Source of the DNA: a virus
DNA: 27,993 bases
Reading direction: 5' to 3' (one strand)
IMG/VR virus record: IMGVR_UViG_3300025138_000259
Coordinates: 1 to 27,993 of that record
Shown here: one piece after another, positions 1 through 7,968 of the stretch
How the letters are laid out: every line of letters begins with the position of its first letter
How positions within the stretch are numbered: position 1 is the stretch's first letter
The notes under the pieces: model-generated
Seen by the model: the letters and a program-made list of their open reading frames with translations, nothing else
Told to the model about the DNA's origin: nothing
Databases searched by the model: none
Program-made: the position numbers and the translations under genes

Positions 1-1
1 A

Positions 2-1237
2 ACCCGATCCGGTGGCTTTGCTGATTTTCCTGTAACGAAAACAAATGAATACCCTGCTGTAAATAATATAAATACATTTGCCGGGAGTGGTTACCCTAAT
101 TTAAATATTTCATCATCAGTCGCGACAAACGGAGGGGCAGGTACACCTCTATTTGATAAAAACCTCGGTATACTGTCACTCGCTCCACCACTTGCAATTG
201 AACCTAAAGAAGCTGCAAACTTTATTATCGGTACTACACCCGAAGATTGGCCTAGTGAATCTGGTAAATCATTTGTTAATGGAGATGGTAAGAGTCCATC
301 GACTCAAGACGGGGATTGGTCACCAGAAAATAAAAATTTAGGTGATGAGATTTTAGCTATACAAGCTGATTTAATGTTCAAAGAAAAGGATTTTGGTCTC
401 GGTGGTAGTGAAATAATAGAAATAAGTAAAAATAAATTAGAAAATATTGGAACCGTAATGAATGATTACGGCAGTATAAGATTAGACCCAATTGGTAAAT
501 TAATTAATAACGAAGTACTTGTAGGTAATCAAGCCACTTATACGAATAGTGATTCAGGGCCGCTACTCGAGTATGTCGATGTTCAAGATTTACCTGGTGG
601 TACATACAATTTAAATGTTAATAATAGATATAATGTTATGGTAGGGGCTGGTGGTATAAATTTAAAGTCATATGGACCAACTAATATATCAGGCAGTATC
701 ACAAATATTGCAGGTCAACAAGTTAACATTGGTTCTGAAAATGAAGTTAATATAGATGCCAAAGTAATTAATATAAGTGCAGAAATTTTAAAATTACGCA
801 ATAAAAATCAAAGACAAGTTTTAGTTGATAGTGGTTTAGGGGTAAGTAAAAATGTTGTCATCGGTGGTGGTTTGTCGGTAGAGGGTGAAACATACTTACA
901 ACATGTTACTGCACCGGCAGAAACACAAATAACAAATACTACGCAAACTTTAGGACAAACAGTGGCGGCGGCGGTCATTGGAATCGTAACGATATCTGGT
1001 GTACCTTATAATGTCTTAGGCAACGGCTTGGCGGATACAATTGCAACATACCCACATACACATACGTTTCAAAATTTACCATTAACATTGACTGATTCAA
1101 ATGAAAGTACTCGTATATCAGCAAAAAATCAAGGTATTAATAGTACAAATAGAGTAATTGCAACTCCTCAATTTAATACACAAAAAGATGGTATTCAAGT
1201 TGAGTCATATACATCCGAAGCAAAAGGGCTAGGCTAG
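2..1237 (+). CDS. Baseplate central spike / hub protein, gp5-like C-terminal part (5' partial)
   Basis: The frame is open from the window edge with no stop, so the start lies outside; 411 residues are visible and the ATG at 374 is internal. The middle (about residues 220-300) is a run of short alternating beta-strands rich in Gly, Asn, Ile and Val (NINIS-type repeats), like the beta-helix that ends T4 gp5 and VgrG spikes. A later segment with DSGLGV and HVTAP is of the kind I associate with gp5 proteins of marine T4-like phages. A His-Thr-His at 1055-1063 resembles the metal-binding HxH at the tip of other phage spikes. The lysozyme and OB-fold parts of gp5 are not in view. The role would be the membrane-puncturing tip at the centre of the baseplate. 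Position just before gp25 and gp6 genes fits. Family assignment is by pattern and context. Confidence 0.6.
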   Translation, partial: TRSGGFADFPVTKTNEYPAVNNINTFAGSGYPNLNISSSVATNGGAGTPLFDKNLGILSLAPPLAIEPKEAANFIIGTTPEDWPSESGKSFVNGDGKSPSTQDGDWSPENKNLGDEILAIQADLMFKEKDFGLGGSEIIEISKNKLENIGTVMNDYGSIRLDPIGKLINNEVLVGNQATYTNSDSGPLLEYVDVQDLPGGTYNLNVNNRYNVMVGAGGINLKSYGPTNISGSITNIAGQQVNIGSENEVNIDAKVINISAEILKLRNKNQRQVLVDSGLGVSKNVVIGGGLSVEGETYLQHVTAPAETQITNTTQTLGQTVAAAVIGIVTISGVPYNVLGNGLADTIATYPHTHTFQNLPLTLTDSNESTRISAKNQGINSTNRVIATPQFNTQKDGIQVESYTSEAKGLG

Positions 1238-1240
1238 CCC
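1226..1240 (+). terminator. GC-rich hairpin across the spike-gene stop codon
   Basis: GGGCTA, a GGC loop and TAGCCC form a perfect 6-bp stem that includes the TAG stop (1235-1237). It stands out in this AT-rich sequence. No T-tract follows directly, so it may be an mRNA 3'-end or stability structure rather than a classical intrinsic terminator. Confidence 0.35.
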
Positions 1241-1289
1241 ATAGACAGGCTGGTACTTTAGAAGAAGAATAACAATAGTTATAACCCAT

Positions 1290-1297
1290 ATTAAATA
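1290..1297 (+). promoter_or_regulatory. Late-promoter-like motif ATTAAATA
   Basis: One mismatch to the T4-like late consensus NATAAATA; ends 9 nt before the ATG at 1307. No Shine-Dalgarno is present between motif and start. Confidence 0.45.
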
Positions 1298-1306
1298 TTA
1301 TAGAAG

Positions 1307-4054
1307 ATGATGAGATTTACAGATTATGTAGTTAGCAATAGTATCACCAATAATTTATCTGATGATAAATATGATGTTGGTAGCCCCTTCAATTTTATCG
1401 AATATTTAAATTATATTAAACTTATTGATACAAATGATTTTGAAAATTTTAAACTGTATAAAAAATATTTAAATAAGTGGCAAGAAACTAATTTTGAAAA
1501 CAATAAAGATAATTCTATTAATATAAAAACAATTTATTTAAATTTTTTCAATGATTTAACTTTAAAATATTCAACTGAAGAACAAAGAAGATTTTTTAAT
1601 ACTGTAGATTTTTATGATGACGGTTCATTATCAAAAATTATTCCTTTCTACAGGTCTAAAATAGTTGAAATTTTAAATTACTATAGAGAAAAAAGAAATA
1701 CATTTCAAAGAGAATTAAGAGAAAAACAAGGTAAAGGAAGTAATTTTAGTGTTAAAGATCAAATAAAAAATAATATTGCTAATTTTTTTATTAGTCCTGA
1801 TTATACTGGTAATATAGTTTCTTTGTCTTCTTTAAGGATAGATGTCGAATTAGGTTATGATACCTTTAATGATTATTTTGATATAAATCCTGAAACTGTA
1901 GACTCAAATGAAACTTATATTACCAATGATATAAATGTAAATGCTTTCTTAGATTTAGATAGGGCTTTAGTACAAGTTTTAAATAATAATAAAATTTCTC
2001 TTTCTGAATTAAACCCTTATAAATTAGTTGTCGAGTTCAATGAAGTTAATACAAGTCTATTACGTAGTGATGATTTTATCGATTATAAAATTACAAATAA
2101 TACTGATACATATAGAGTTCTATTTGAAGCTGAATTATCAGAGCATTTAGTAGGTACAGATTATTATTATTTGAGCACTACAAATACAGGTTTTGTATCG
2201 GGTAAATTATTTGAAGCCAAAAATAAAGCAAAAAATTTATTTAATATCAATTTTCCATCTGTTTTAGCCAAAGAAAAGGTTCCTTTAGAATTTGAAAGAA
2301 GCGTAGGTTTATTTTTTAATCCAACTAAATTTTCAATTTTAAAAGTTGATGGGGAATTTATAAAGAAAATTAAACCTCAATTGATTGAAAATTATGTTTA
2401 CATATTTCCTGACCCAAGTGTATACGGTGACGTGGTTAATTTAAGTAATACAAAGAGAAAAAATCCTTATAATTTTTACTTTGATCAAAATAGTTATAAA
2501 AATATTTCATCATCTTCATCAAGAAATACAGTAAAATCAGATGAAAGAAGTCATTATTTCCATTCATACCAATCGGTCGAAAATAGAAGAATCAATATTA
2601 CCAATAAAGGTGTATTTTCAGATTCAATAACTGATTTAATGAATTATGGTTCAGTTAATAAAATTGAAACCGACATATATGGTAATGAATATTTTCAACT
2701 AATACCAGATAAAGGTGTAATAAGAAATACATCCGATATTGATATCGTACAAGATTCAGTTTTTGATTCAGGCAATACAATTGATATAACTGAAAATCGA
2801 TACGGGGTCGTTGAACCTTTAAAAGGGTTTTATAATAAACTTAATTGTACTAAGCAAGTTTATATTAAAGATGCTGTTACAAAATCATTAGTACCGTTGG
2901 CTAATTCAAATTTTAATCAGATTTATAATAAGTTTGCTTTTAATAATACTTTATATAGTGAAATAACAGGTAACAGTATATTAGATATTAATGTGTATGA
3001 AGATACATATAGTATAGATCTAAGTTCTTTTTCAATTATAGATTCATTTAAATATGACGGTAATTATATAGAACAGGTAAGTTCACCATTAATAATTGAA
3101 AAAGATAATTCTCATCCTAATTTATCTTATATTACCAAAGACTGCTTTAATAATGGTTCAGTATATAAATTTAATATCAGCTTATCTGGGGTTAGTACAT
3201 CAAATATTTTTACTTATCAATTATATAAATTTGATACAAATAAGAAAATACTAGAGGAAATTTGCACACTAAATACTGAAACGTCAACATTTTTTATAGA
3301 TAATTTTAATTTTAATTCAAGTACTAATAATAAAACAATAACAAAATTAGTTTATAGTGATTTAAATTATAATAGCTATGATGACTCATTTATTTTAACC
3401 ACTACATTTGAAGATGAATTTAAATCATTAGTTTTACACCATTTAAATTATAAAATTATTAACAATAAAATTTCTATTATTACTAATGATATATTTACGA
3501 ATTTTAATAATACTGCAATAACTACAACAAGAAATTATGTTACTAATCAGTCTTTACGATCGAATGTTTATAGCTTTTTAAGCGGTTCAGGTGACTTAAT
3601 TTTACCATCCCTTTCATTTCCAATAGAGAATTTTTCTAGGACAGTTACGTTAGCTTATTCAGGTTCAGTTTTTGTAAACTTTGATACCCGAAATGTTGTT
3701 CAAACATTAGACGGTATGAGTTTATATAAAGCAGAAATAGATTATGGAGATAATGCTACTGAAACAGTGTATTCGAAATTTCAAACCTCTACTGACACTT
3801 TAAATTTAACTAATTTTAATCATAATTATTCTTCATTTAATAATACAGTATCATCCACCGGTTCAATAAAATTATATTATGAAAACGGAGGCATTACTAC
3901 TTTAAATTTAGAAGTTATAAAATTAATTTCTGATCTAGCACCTCTCGAAATAAAAGCTATTAACGGTCAAAAGACAAATAATGGTAAATTTGTTTTAAAT
4001 TTAGTTGATAATACTAATACCTTATACAACTTTATTAGGTCGCGTTCATCCTAA
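1307..4054 (+). CDS. Large virion/baseplate structural protein with C-terminal PKD-like fold (915 aa)
   Basis: I do not recognise the family. The N-terminal 160 residues are charged and helical (with a run of EKRNTFQRELREKQGKG type), the rest is Asn/Ser/Tyr-rich and beta-dominated, as in phage tail proteins. Near the C-terminus (about residues 800-880) the pattern IDYGD ... NHNYSS ... KLYYENGG matches the strand/turn signature of a PKD domain. No signal peptide or membrane segment is visible. It sits between the spike gene and gp25 in the same direction, so a role as a baseplate or tail accessory protein is inferred. Two ATG codons lie in tandem at 1307 and 1310; either could be used. A late-promoter-like element precedes it, so it may open a transcription unit with gp25 and gp6. 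Confidence 0.75.
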   Translation: MMRFTDYVVSNSITNNLSDDKYDVGSPFNFIEYLNYIKLIDTNDFENFKLYKKYLNKWQETNFENNKDNSINIKTIYLNFFNDLTLKYSTEEQRRFFNTVDFYDDGSLSKIIPFYRSKIVEILNYYREKRNTFQRELREKQGKGSNFSVKDQIKNNIANFFISPDYTGNIVSLSSLRIDVELGYDTFNDYFDINPETVDSNETYITNDINVNAFLDLDRALVQVLNNNKISLSELNPYKLVVEFNEVNTSLLRSDDFIDYKITNNTDTYRVLFEAELSEHLVGTDYYYLSTTNTGFVSGKLFEAKNKAKNLFNINFPSVLAKEKVPLEFERSVGLFFNPTKFSILKVDGEFIKKIKPQLIENYVYIFPDPSVYGDVVNLSNTKRKNPYNFYFDQNSYKNISSSSSRNTVKSDERSHYFHSYQSVENRRINITNKGVFSDSITDLMNYGSVNKIETDIYGNEYFQLIPDKGVIRNTSDIDIVQDSVFDSGNTIDITENRYGVVEPLKGFYNKLNCTKQVYIKDAVTKSLVPLANSNFNQIYNKFAFNNTLYSEITGNSILDINVYEDTYSIDLSSFSIIDSFKYDGNYIEQVSSPLIIEKDNSHPNLSYITKDCFNNGSVYKFNISLSGVSTSNIFTYQLYKFDTNKKILEEICTLNTETSTFFIDNFNFNSSTNNKTITKLVYSDLNYNSYDDSFILTTTFEDEFKSLVLHHLNYKIINNKISIITNDIFTNFNNTAITTTRNYVTNQSLRSNVYSFLSGSGDLILPSLSFPIENFSRTVTLAYSGSVFVNFDTRNVVQTLDGMSLYKAEIDYGDNATETVYSKFQTSTDTLNLTNFNHNYSSFNNTVSSTGSIKLYYENGGITTLNLEVIKLISDLAPLEIKAINGQKTNNGKFVLNLVDNTNTLYNFIRSRSS

Positions 4055-4062
4055 AATAAATA
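4055..4062 (+). promoter_or_regulatory. Late-promoter motif AATAAATA before gp25 gene
   Basis: Perfect NATAAATA, beginning at the base after the stop of the preceding gene (4052-4054) and ending 5 nt before the ATG at 4068. No Shine-Dalgarno. Confidence 0.5.
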
Positions 4063-4067
4063 TTATC

Positions 4068-4544
4068 ATGGCTATAAAATTAAATATAATAGAAACGAAA
4101 AAAGATATAACCCAAGAAGGTATTATATACAGGGATATAAATCTTGATGTTAAAACTGGTATCGTTAGAGGGGATGACGCTAATAGCCCAGCAAATCTAA
4201 AAGATTTAAATACGTCAGTAAATTTTGAAGCTATTAAAAATTCTTTAATAAATTTAATTACCACCTTTCCTGGTCAAAAAATTTTAAATCCAGAATTTGG
4301 TATGAACTTTGGAGACTTACTATTTTTACCGGTATCTAAAGCAAGAGCTAGAGTGATAGGGGAGACTATTAGTAATACTTTTGTTGGTTTTGAGCCAAGG
4401 ATTGAAATAACAGAAATTGAGGTAGTATCGGATGTTGAAGCACAAGAGTATGAATTAAACATTACGTTAAATATACCTGAGTTTAATAATAATCCTCTAA
4501 ATATAAAAGGTAGACTAAACAAATCTGGTTTTTATAGTTACTAA
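4068..4544 (+). CDS. 25: Baseplate wedge subunit gp25
   Basis: 158 residues, close to the usual size of the gp25/TssE family (T4 gp25 is 132). The family core is clear: a helix then TTFPGQKILNPEFG (residues 65-78), and the EPR motif at residues 109-111 within GFEPRIEI, which in gp25 and in TssE of type VI secretion anchors the wedge core bundle. It would join gp6 and gp53 in the inner baseplate and help trigger sheath assembly. The start at 4068 is chosen because the frame's upstream ATG at 4005 lies deep in the preceding gene and adds 21 residues unlike the family, whereas 4068 gives a normal MAIKL start 13 nt after the previous stop. gp6 follows 12 nt downstream, the expected partner. Confidence 0.93.
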   Translation: MAIKLNIIETKKDITQEGIIYRDINLDVKTGIVRGDDANSPANLKDLNTSVNFEAIKNSLINLITTFPGQKILNPEFGMNFGDLLFLPVSKARARVIGETISNTFVGFEPRIEITEIEVVSDVEAQEYELNITLNIPEFNNNPLNIKGRLNKSGFYSY

Positions 4545-4551
4545 TTAAATA
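4544..4551 (+). promoter_or_regulatory. Late-promoter-like motif ATTAAATA before gp6-like gene
   Basis: One mismatch to NATAAATA; starts on the last base of the gp25 stop codon and ends 5 nt before the ATG at 4557. No Shine-Dalgarno. Confidence 0.4.
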
Positions 4552-4556
4552 TATTT

Positions 4557-6380
4557 ATGGCAGAGAAAAATTTAACTGATTTTAGTTTATCGAGAGATAG
4601 TTATGCTGCTTTTGATGCGAAATCGCTAAAAGAATTAATTCAAACGAGATTAAATGACGGGGGTATTTATACCGATCAGTCGTTTGAAGGTAGTAATATG
4701 TCGTCTATAGTAGATGTTATAGCATATAGTTACCATTTACTTTTATTTTATTTAAATCAGACTTCTTCAGATGCAATGTTTACCGATACCAGCATATATG
4801 AAAATATGAATAGGATTGTTAAATTAATTGACTACAAACCTAGAGGTTACCAAACTTCATTACTTGCATTTGATTTAAAAGCAAGTAGCTTATTACCAAT
4901 TGATACATATACTATTAAAAGATATAGCTATTTCTTAGCTGGTGGTCTTTATTATTCATTTGTAGATGATAGCACGTTTAACAAGACAGTTAAAGGTGAT
5001 CAATCTTTAGCAAACTTTTCAAGTGAAAATATATTAAGAGAAGGTCAATACTTTGAATACCCTGAAATTATAGCTTTAGGGGAGAATTTTGAAACCATTC
5101 CATTAGCACTTCAAAGTAATGACGATAATGTAACAGTAAACATAGATAGTGGTTCGATTGATATATATGTACAAGATAGTAATACTAAGCAAATAATTGA
5201 ATTTACTGAAACAACTAGTTTATTTTTAGAAAATTCAGATTCCACTGTCTATGAAAAAAGATTAAATGAAAATGGTTTATACGAATTTAAATTTGGTAAT
5301 GGTGTCTTTGGTAAAAAATTAAATGAAGGAGATTCAGTTTATATCTATTATATAAAATCTTCGGGAGATGCCGGGGTTATATCACCTGGTGTACTCGATG
5401 GTAATAATTTAAATTTATATATTACACCTCGATTTGATTTAATTAGCCGTAACATTTATAATGCTACATTTAATTTTATTGATGTACAAGAAATACAATA
5501 CCTAGCGTTTAATAATACTTTACAATCGACTACACCAGTAGATATAGAAGATGTTGATAGTATAAGAGCTAATGCATCTAAAAACTTTCAACTACAAAAT
5601 AGGGTTATAACTTTAAAAGATTATAATGATTTTTTAGATGCTAATTTCTCTCAAATACTTAAGTCGTTTAGTGTATCAAATAATGACGAATATGTTGACC
5701 AATATTTAAATTATTTTTTAAATATCGGTTTAAATAGACCTAATGATGATAGTAGAGTACTTTTTAACCAAGTTAATTTTAATTCTATAAATCAAGCAAA
5801 TAACATATACTTATTTTTAGTTTCAAAATTTAATAATGTAGATGCAAATAATAATTTATCCTTTTTATCTACATCTCAAAAATCTTCCATTATAAATACT
5901 TTTAAAGAAAAGCAACAAGCAAATATTAATCTAGTACCTGTCGACCCAGTTTACACAGCTTTTGATCTTGGAGTTAGATCAGGTGTTAATGAAACTATAA
6001 CGAAAGATATAGCAGAAGAATCATTTTTAGTTATAAAAAGAAACGTTTTAAGTAACACCAGTACTGAAGCTTTAAGAGAACGGATTAATAATATATTTAT
6101 AAATTATTTCGAAAGCTTAAATTTAAATGATTTGGTGAGCCTTAAAGATATAAGCAATCAAATATTCGGTATTGAAGGGGTTGAAAGCGTAATTACAAGA
6201 CGTATTATTAACTCCACGACAATAAATGAAGTTGATGGTATAAGTCTTGTTGTTTATAATCCTATTTACCCTGATAATGATATTAGAATTATTGGCAGCG
6301 ATTTAAAGTTACCATTTTTCAAGTACCCATATTTATCAGATAAATCAATACTAGCTAATATAATCATAGAGAATACATAG
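4557..6380 (+). CDS. 6: Baseplate wedge subunit gp6-like (baseplate J family)
   Basis: 607 residues; T4 gp6 is 660. The N-terminal section is diagnostic: TDQSFEGSNMSSIVDVIAYS (about residues 39-58), then a YHLLLFYLN helix and YENMNRIVKLIDYKPRGYQT (about 80-100), the hallmark of gp6 proteins of T4-like phages. A middle section with FKFGNGVFGKKLNEGD (about 241-257) and the C-terminal LVPVDPVYTAFDL region correspond to baseplate J-type beta domains, ending with an EGVESVITRRI segment typical of this family. gp6 dimers link the six wedges into a ring around the hub and partner gp25 and gp53; gp25 is encoded just upstream. The ATG lies 12 nt after the gp25 stop with no Shine-Dalgarno. Confidence 0.93.
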   Translation: MAEKNLTDFSLSRDSYAAFDAKSLKELIQTRLNDGGIYTDQSFEGSNMSSIVDVIAYSYHLLLFYLNQTSSDAMFTDTSIYENMNRIVKLIDYKPRGYQTSLLAFDLKASSLLPIDTYTIKRYSYFLAGGLYYSFVDDSTFNKTVKGDQSLANFSSENILREGQYFEYPEIIALGENFETIPLALQSNDDNVTVNIDSGSIDIYVQDSNTKQIIEFTETTSLFLENSDSTVYEKRLNENGLYEFKFGNGVFGKKLNEGDSVYIYYIKSSGDAGVISPGVLDGNNLNLYITPRFDLISRNIYNATFNFIDVQEIQYLAFNNTLQSTTPVDIEDVDSIRANASKNFQLQNRVITLKDYNDFLDANFSQILKSFSVSNNDEYVDQYLNYFLNIGLNRPNDDSRVLFNQVNFNSINQANNIYLFLVSKFNNVDANNNLSFLSTSQKSSIINTFKEKQQANINLVPVDPVYTAFDLGVRSGVNETITKDIAEESFLVIKRNVLSNTSTEALRERINNIFINYFESLNLNDLVSLKDISNQIFGIEGVESVITRRIINSTTINEVDGISLVVYNPIYPDNDIRIIGSDLKLPFFKYPYLSDKSILANIIIENT

Positions 6381-6381
6381 A

Positions 6382-7161
6382 ATGTCTTACAGCTTTAATA
6401 AAGATTATAGTACATTATCAGGTATCAGCATACCTTTAAATATCTATAATAGTAATAAAAACCAGGTATTAGGAACTGTGATACCGACGTCGCAAAGTTC
6501 TATATATACCGGTGAATTAGGTGGAGTATATGCAGTACCTGATTTTTTATCTGCAGATTCGACAATTTCTGATACAGACTTTTTTATTGATTTCGGAGAC
6601 GGTACTATAATTGAAAATAATTTATCAGCCTTCCATACTTATATAACTTCTGGTAACTATCCGATTACTTTGGTAGTAACAAATAGCGCTGGTAGTTTTT
6701 TCAGAAGCAATAATAGTTACATAGTTAATATAACTGACCCAGTACCGGATAAAATTTATATAACCAATGATGGTGATAAAGTCCCACAACAAAATGCAAG
6801 TGAAAGTACTGTTAAATTTTATATAACGAGATTTAATAATATAGTAACATCAAGAGATTTATCAGCAAACAATTATAGAATTAAATTAAGTGTTGATGGT
6901 AATTCTTCAAAATTGCAACAAGAAGAAGATTATTTGGAAAATGAAAACTTTCAATACCAACAAAGAAGTTTCTTTTTTACTGCTCCTAATGAAAACTTTA
7001 AAGTAATTAGTAATGTTGAAACTACTAGTGATTTTATTTATGGTAGGTTAGATGAATCTGATAACCTGATATTATCAACGCTTTCAGCTAGTAATACTAT
7101 ACTTGTTGGTACATCAGGCTTTGGGTCATTTAGATATTTTGAACCTACTTTTGTTACTTAG
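6382..7161 (+). CDS. Small PKD-domain virion protein (259 aa)
   Basis: The ATG is one base past the gp6-like stop, so translation is probably coupled. Residues 45-117 form a PKD (Ig-like beta-sandwich) domain: DFFIDFGDGT (66-75), then AFHTY (83-87), SGNYPITLVVTNSAGS (90-105). After this the chain is Asn/Ser-rich beta protein with no recognised domain. PKD modules on phage virions usually mediate protein or carbohydrate contact, so a baseplate-peripheral or host-binding role is inferred. No signal peptide. The tripeptide Leu-Ser-(Ala/Gly) occurs five times, a feature shared with the large minus-strand structural proteins. A related PKD-like fold ends the 915-aa protein, so the two PKD proteins bracket gp25 and gp6. 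Confidence 0.8.
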   Translation: MSYSFNKDYSTLSGISIPLNIYNSNKNQVLGTVIPTSQSSIYTGELGGVYAVPDFLSADSTISDTDFFIDFGDGTIIENNLSAFHTYITSGNYPITLVVTNSAGSFFRSNNSYIVNITDPVPDKIYITNDGDKVPQQNASESTVKFYITRFNNIVTSRDLSANNYRIKLSVDGNSSKLQQEEDYLENENFQYQQRSFFFTAPNENFKVISNVETTSDFIYGRLDESDNLILSTLSASNTILVGTSGFGSFRYFEPTFVT

Positions 7162-7162
7162 T

Positions 7163-7179
7163 AAAAATTATATTTTTTT
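7163..7179. terminator. Weak A/T hairpin between convergent genes
   Basis: AAAAATTATATTTTTTT spans the 6-nt gap and 3' end between convergent genes ending at 7161 (+) and 7168 (-). It could fold as an A/T-only stem with a U-run in both directions, a possible weak bidirectional terminator. There is no GC stem. Confidence 0.25.
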
Positions 7180-7968
7180 AAGTTTTTCTATTTCTTTACC
7201 GAGCCTTTTTACCTCTTCAATTAGTATTGGTATTAAACTAATATAATCTACAGATAGGTAACCTTCATTATTCTCTCTCACTAAACTGTCATCTAACTTG
7301 TATAAATCTTGAGCTATAATACCTTTACCTTTACCGGTTTTTTTGGATCTATCATTCCAATCAAACTCATAACCAGTTAAATTGCTTACAAAATTTTCCG
7401 AGTCTATAGGTGATAAATTATTTTTTAATCTACTATCTGATGTACTGAACGCAATGATATCACCGGTACTATTAATAGTACCATTAACTTGTAAACCAGT
7501 TGTTGTTAATAAAGCACCGACACCAACAGTACCGTTAACAGATAGAGTACCATCAATTGCAGTATTTTTTAAATTAGTAGTACCTAAAGTTGAAGTACCT
7601 GTTACTGTTAATGTGTTAAGTAAACTTAGAGGCCCGTTAAATGTACCACAACCAGTAAATCTATAATTACCCGCTGTTAAACCATTAGTAGTGGTGTCTC
7701 CACATGTGCTAATACTACCATCAAAAGCTCCTGCACCTTTTACGCATAAATTACCATTTGTAGTTAGGTTACCACCAGCAGTTACATTACAACTTACTAC
7801 TAAAGAACTATCAAATGAAGAATTATTACCAGTTGAGCCTAGTGTTAATGCTGTGCTACAACCAAAACCATCGGTAATTAAAGTGCCGGTTCCAATTGGA
7901 CTGCTATTAAAGGTTTTTAATAAACCAGGGTATGTTGTATTGATGTTTTTTCCTTGTAAAGTTGCCAT
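7168..7968 (-). CDS. Tail fibre with C-terminal S74 self-cleaving chaperone domain (fibre A)
   Basis: 266 residues. The N-terminal TTYPGLLK (residues 11-18) is shared with the next fibre and probably anchors to the baseplate. Residues 35-170 are Gly/Thr/Ser repeats such as GTLSVNGTVGVGALL, typical of trimeric beta-helical shafts, with five cysteines. From residue about 171 comes a peptidase S74 / endosialidase chaperone domain: DIIAFSTSDSRLKNN, with Ser177 and Lys182 spaced five apart as in the catalytic dyad of endosialidase, then GYEFDWND, GIIAQD, YLSVDY and a C-terminal coiled coil. In this family the domain folds the trimer and cuts itself off before the serine. The start has a strong GGAGG 7 nt upstream and overlaps the upstream stop as TAATG, so it is coupled to fibre B. 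Confidence 0.92.
   Translation of the reverse strand: MATLQGKNINTTYPGLLKTFNSSPIGTGTLITDGFGCSTALTLGSTGNNSSFDSSLVVSCNVTAGGNLTTNGNLCVKGAGAFDGSISTCGDTTTNGLTAGNYRFTGCGTFNGPLSLLNTLTVTGTSTLGTTNLKNTAIDGTLSVNGTVGVGALLTTTGLQVNGTINSTGDIIAFSTSDSRLKNNLSPIDSENFVSNLTGYEFDWNDRSKKTGKGKGIIAQDLYKLDDSLVRENNEGYLSVDYISLIPILIEEVKRLGKEIEKLKKI

Noticed and set aside
153-341. A 62-codon plus-strand frame near the left edge
   Set aside because: It is out of frame with the spike gene, which is open continuously from base 2 through 1237 and has coherent protein composition.
4005-4067. Upstream start for gp25
   Set aside because: It lies within the preceding gene and adds residues unlike the gp25 family; 4068 follows the previous stop and has a fitting upstream motif.
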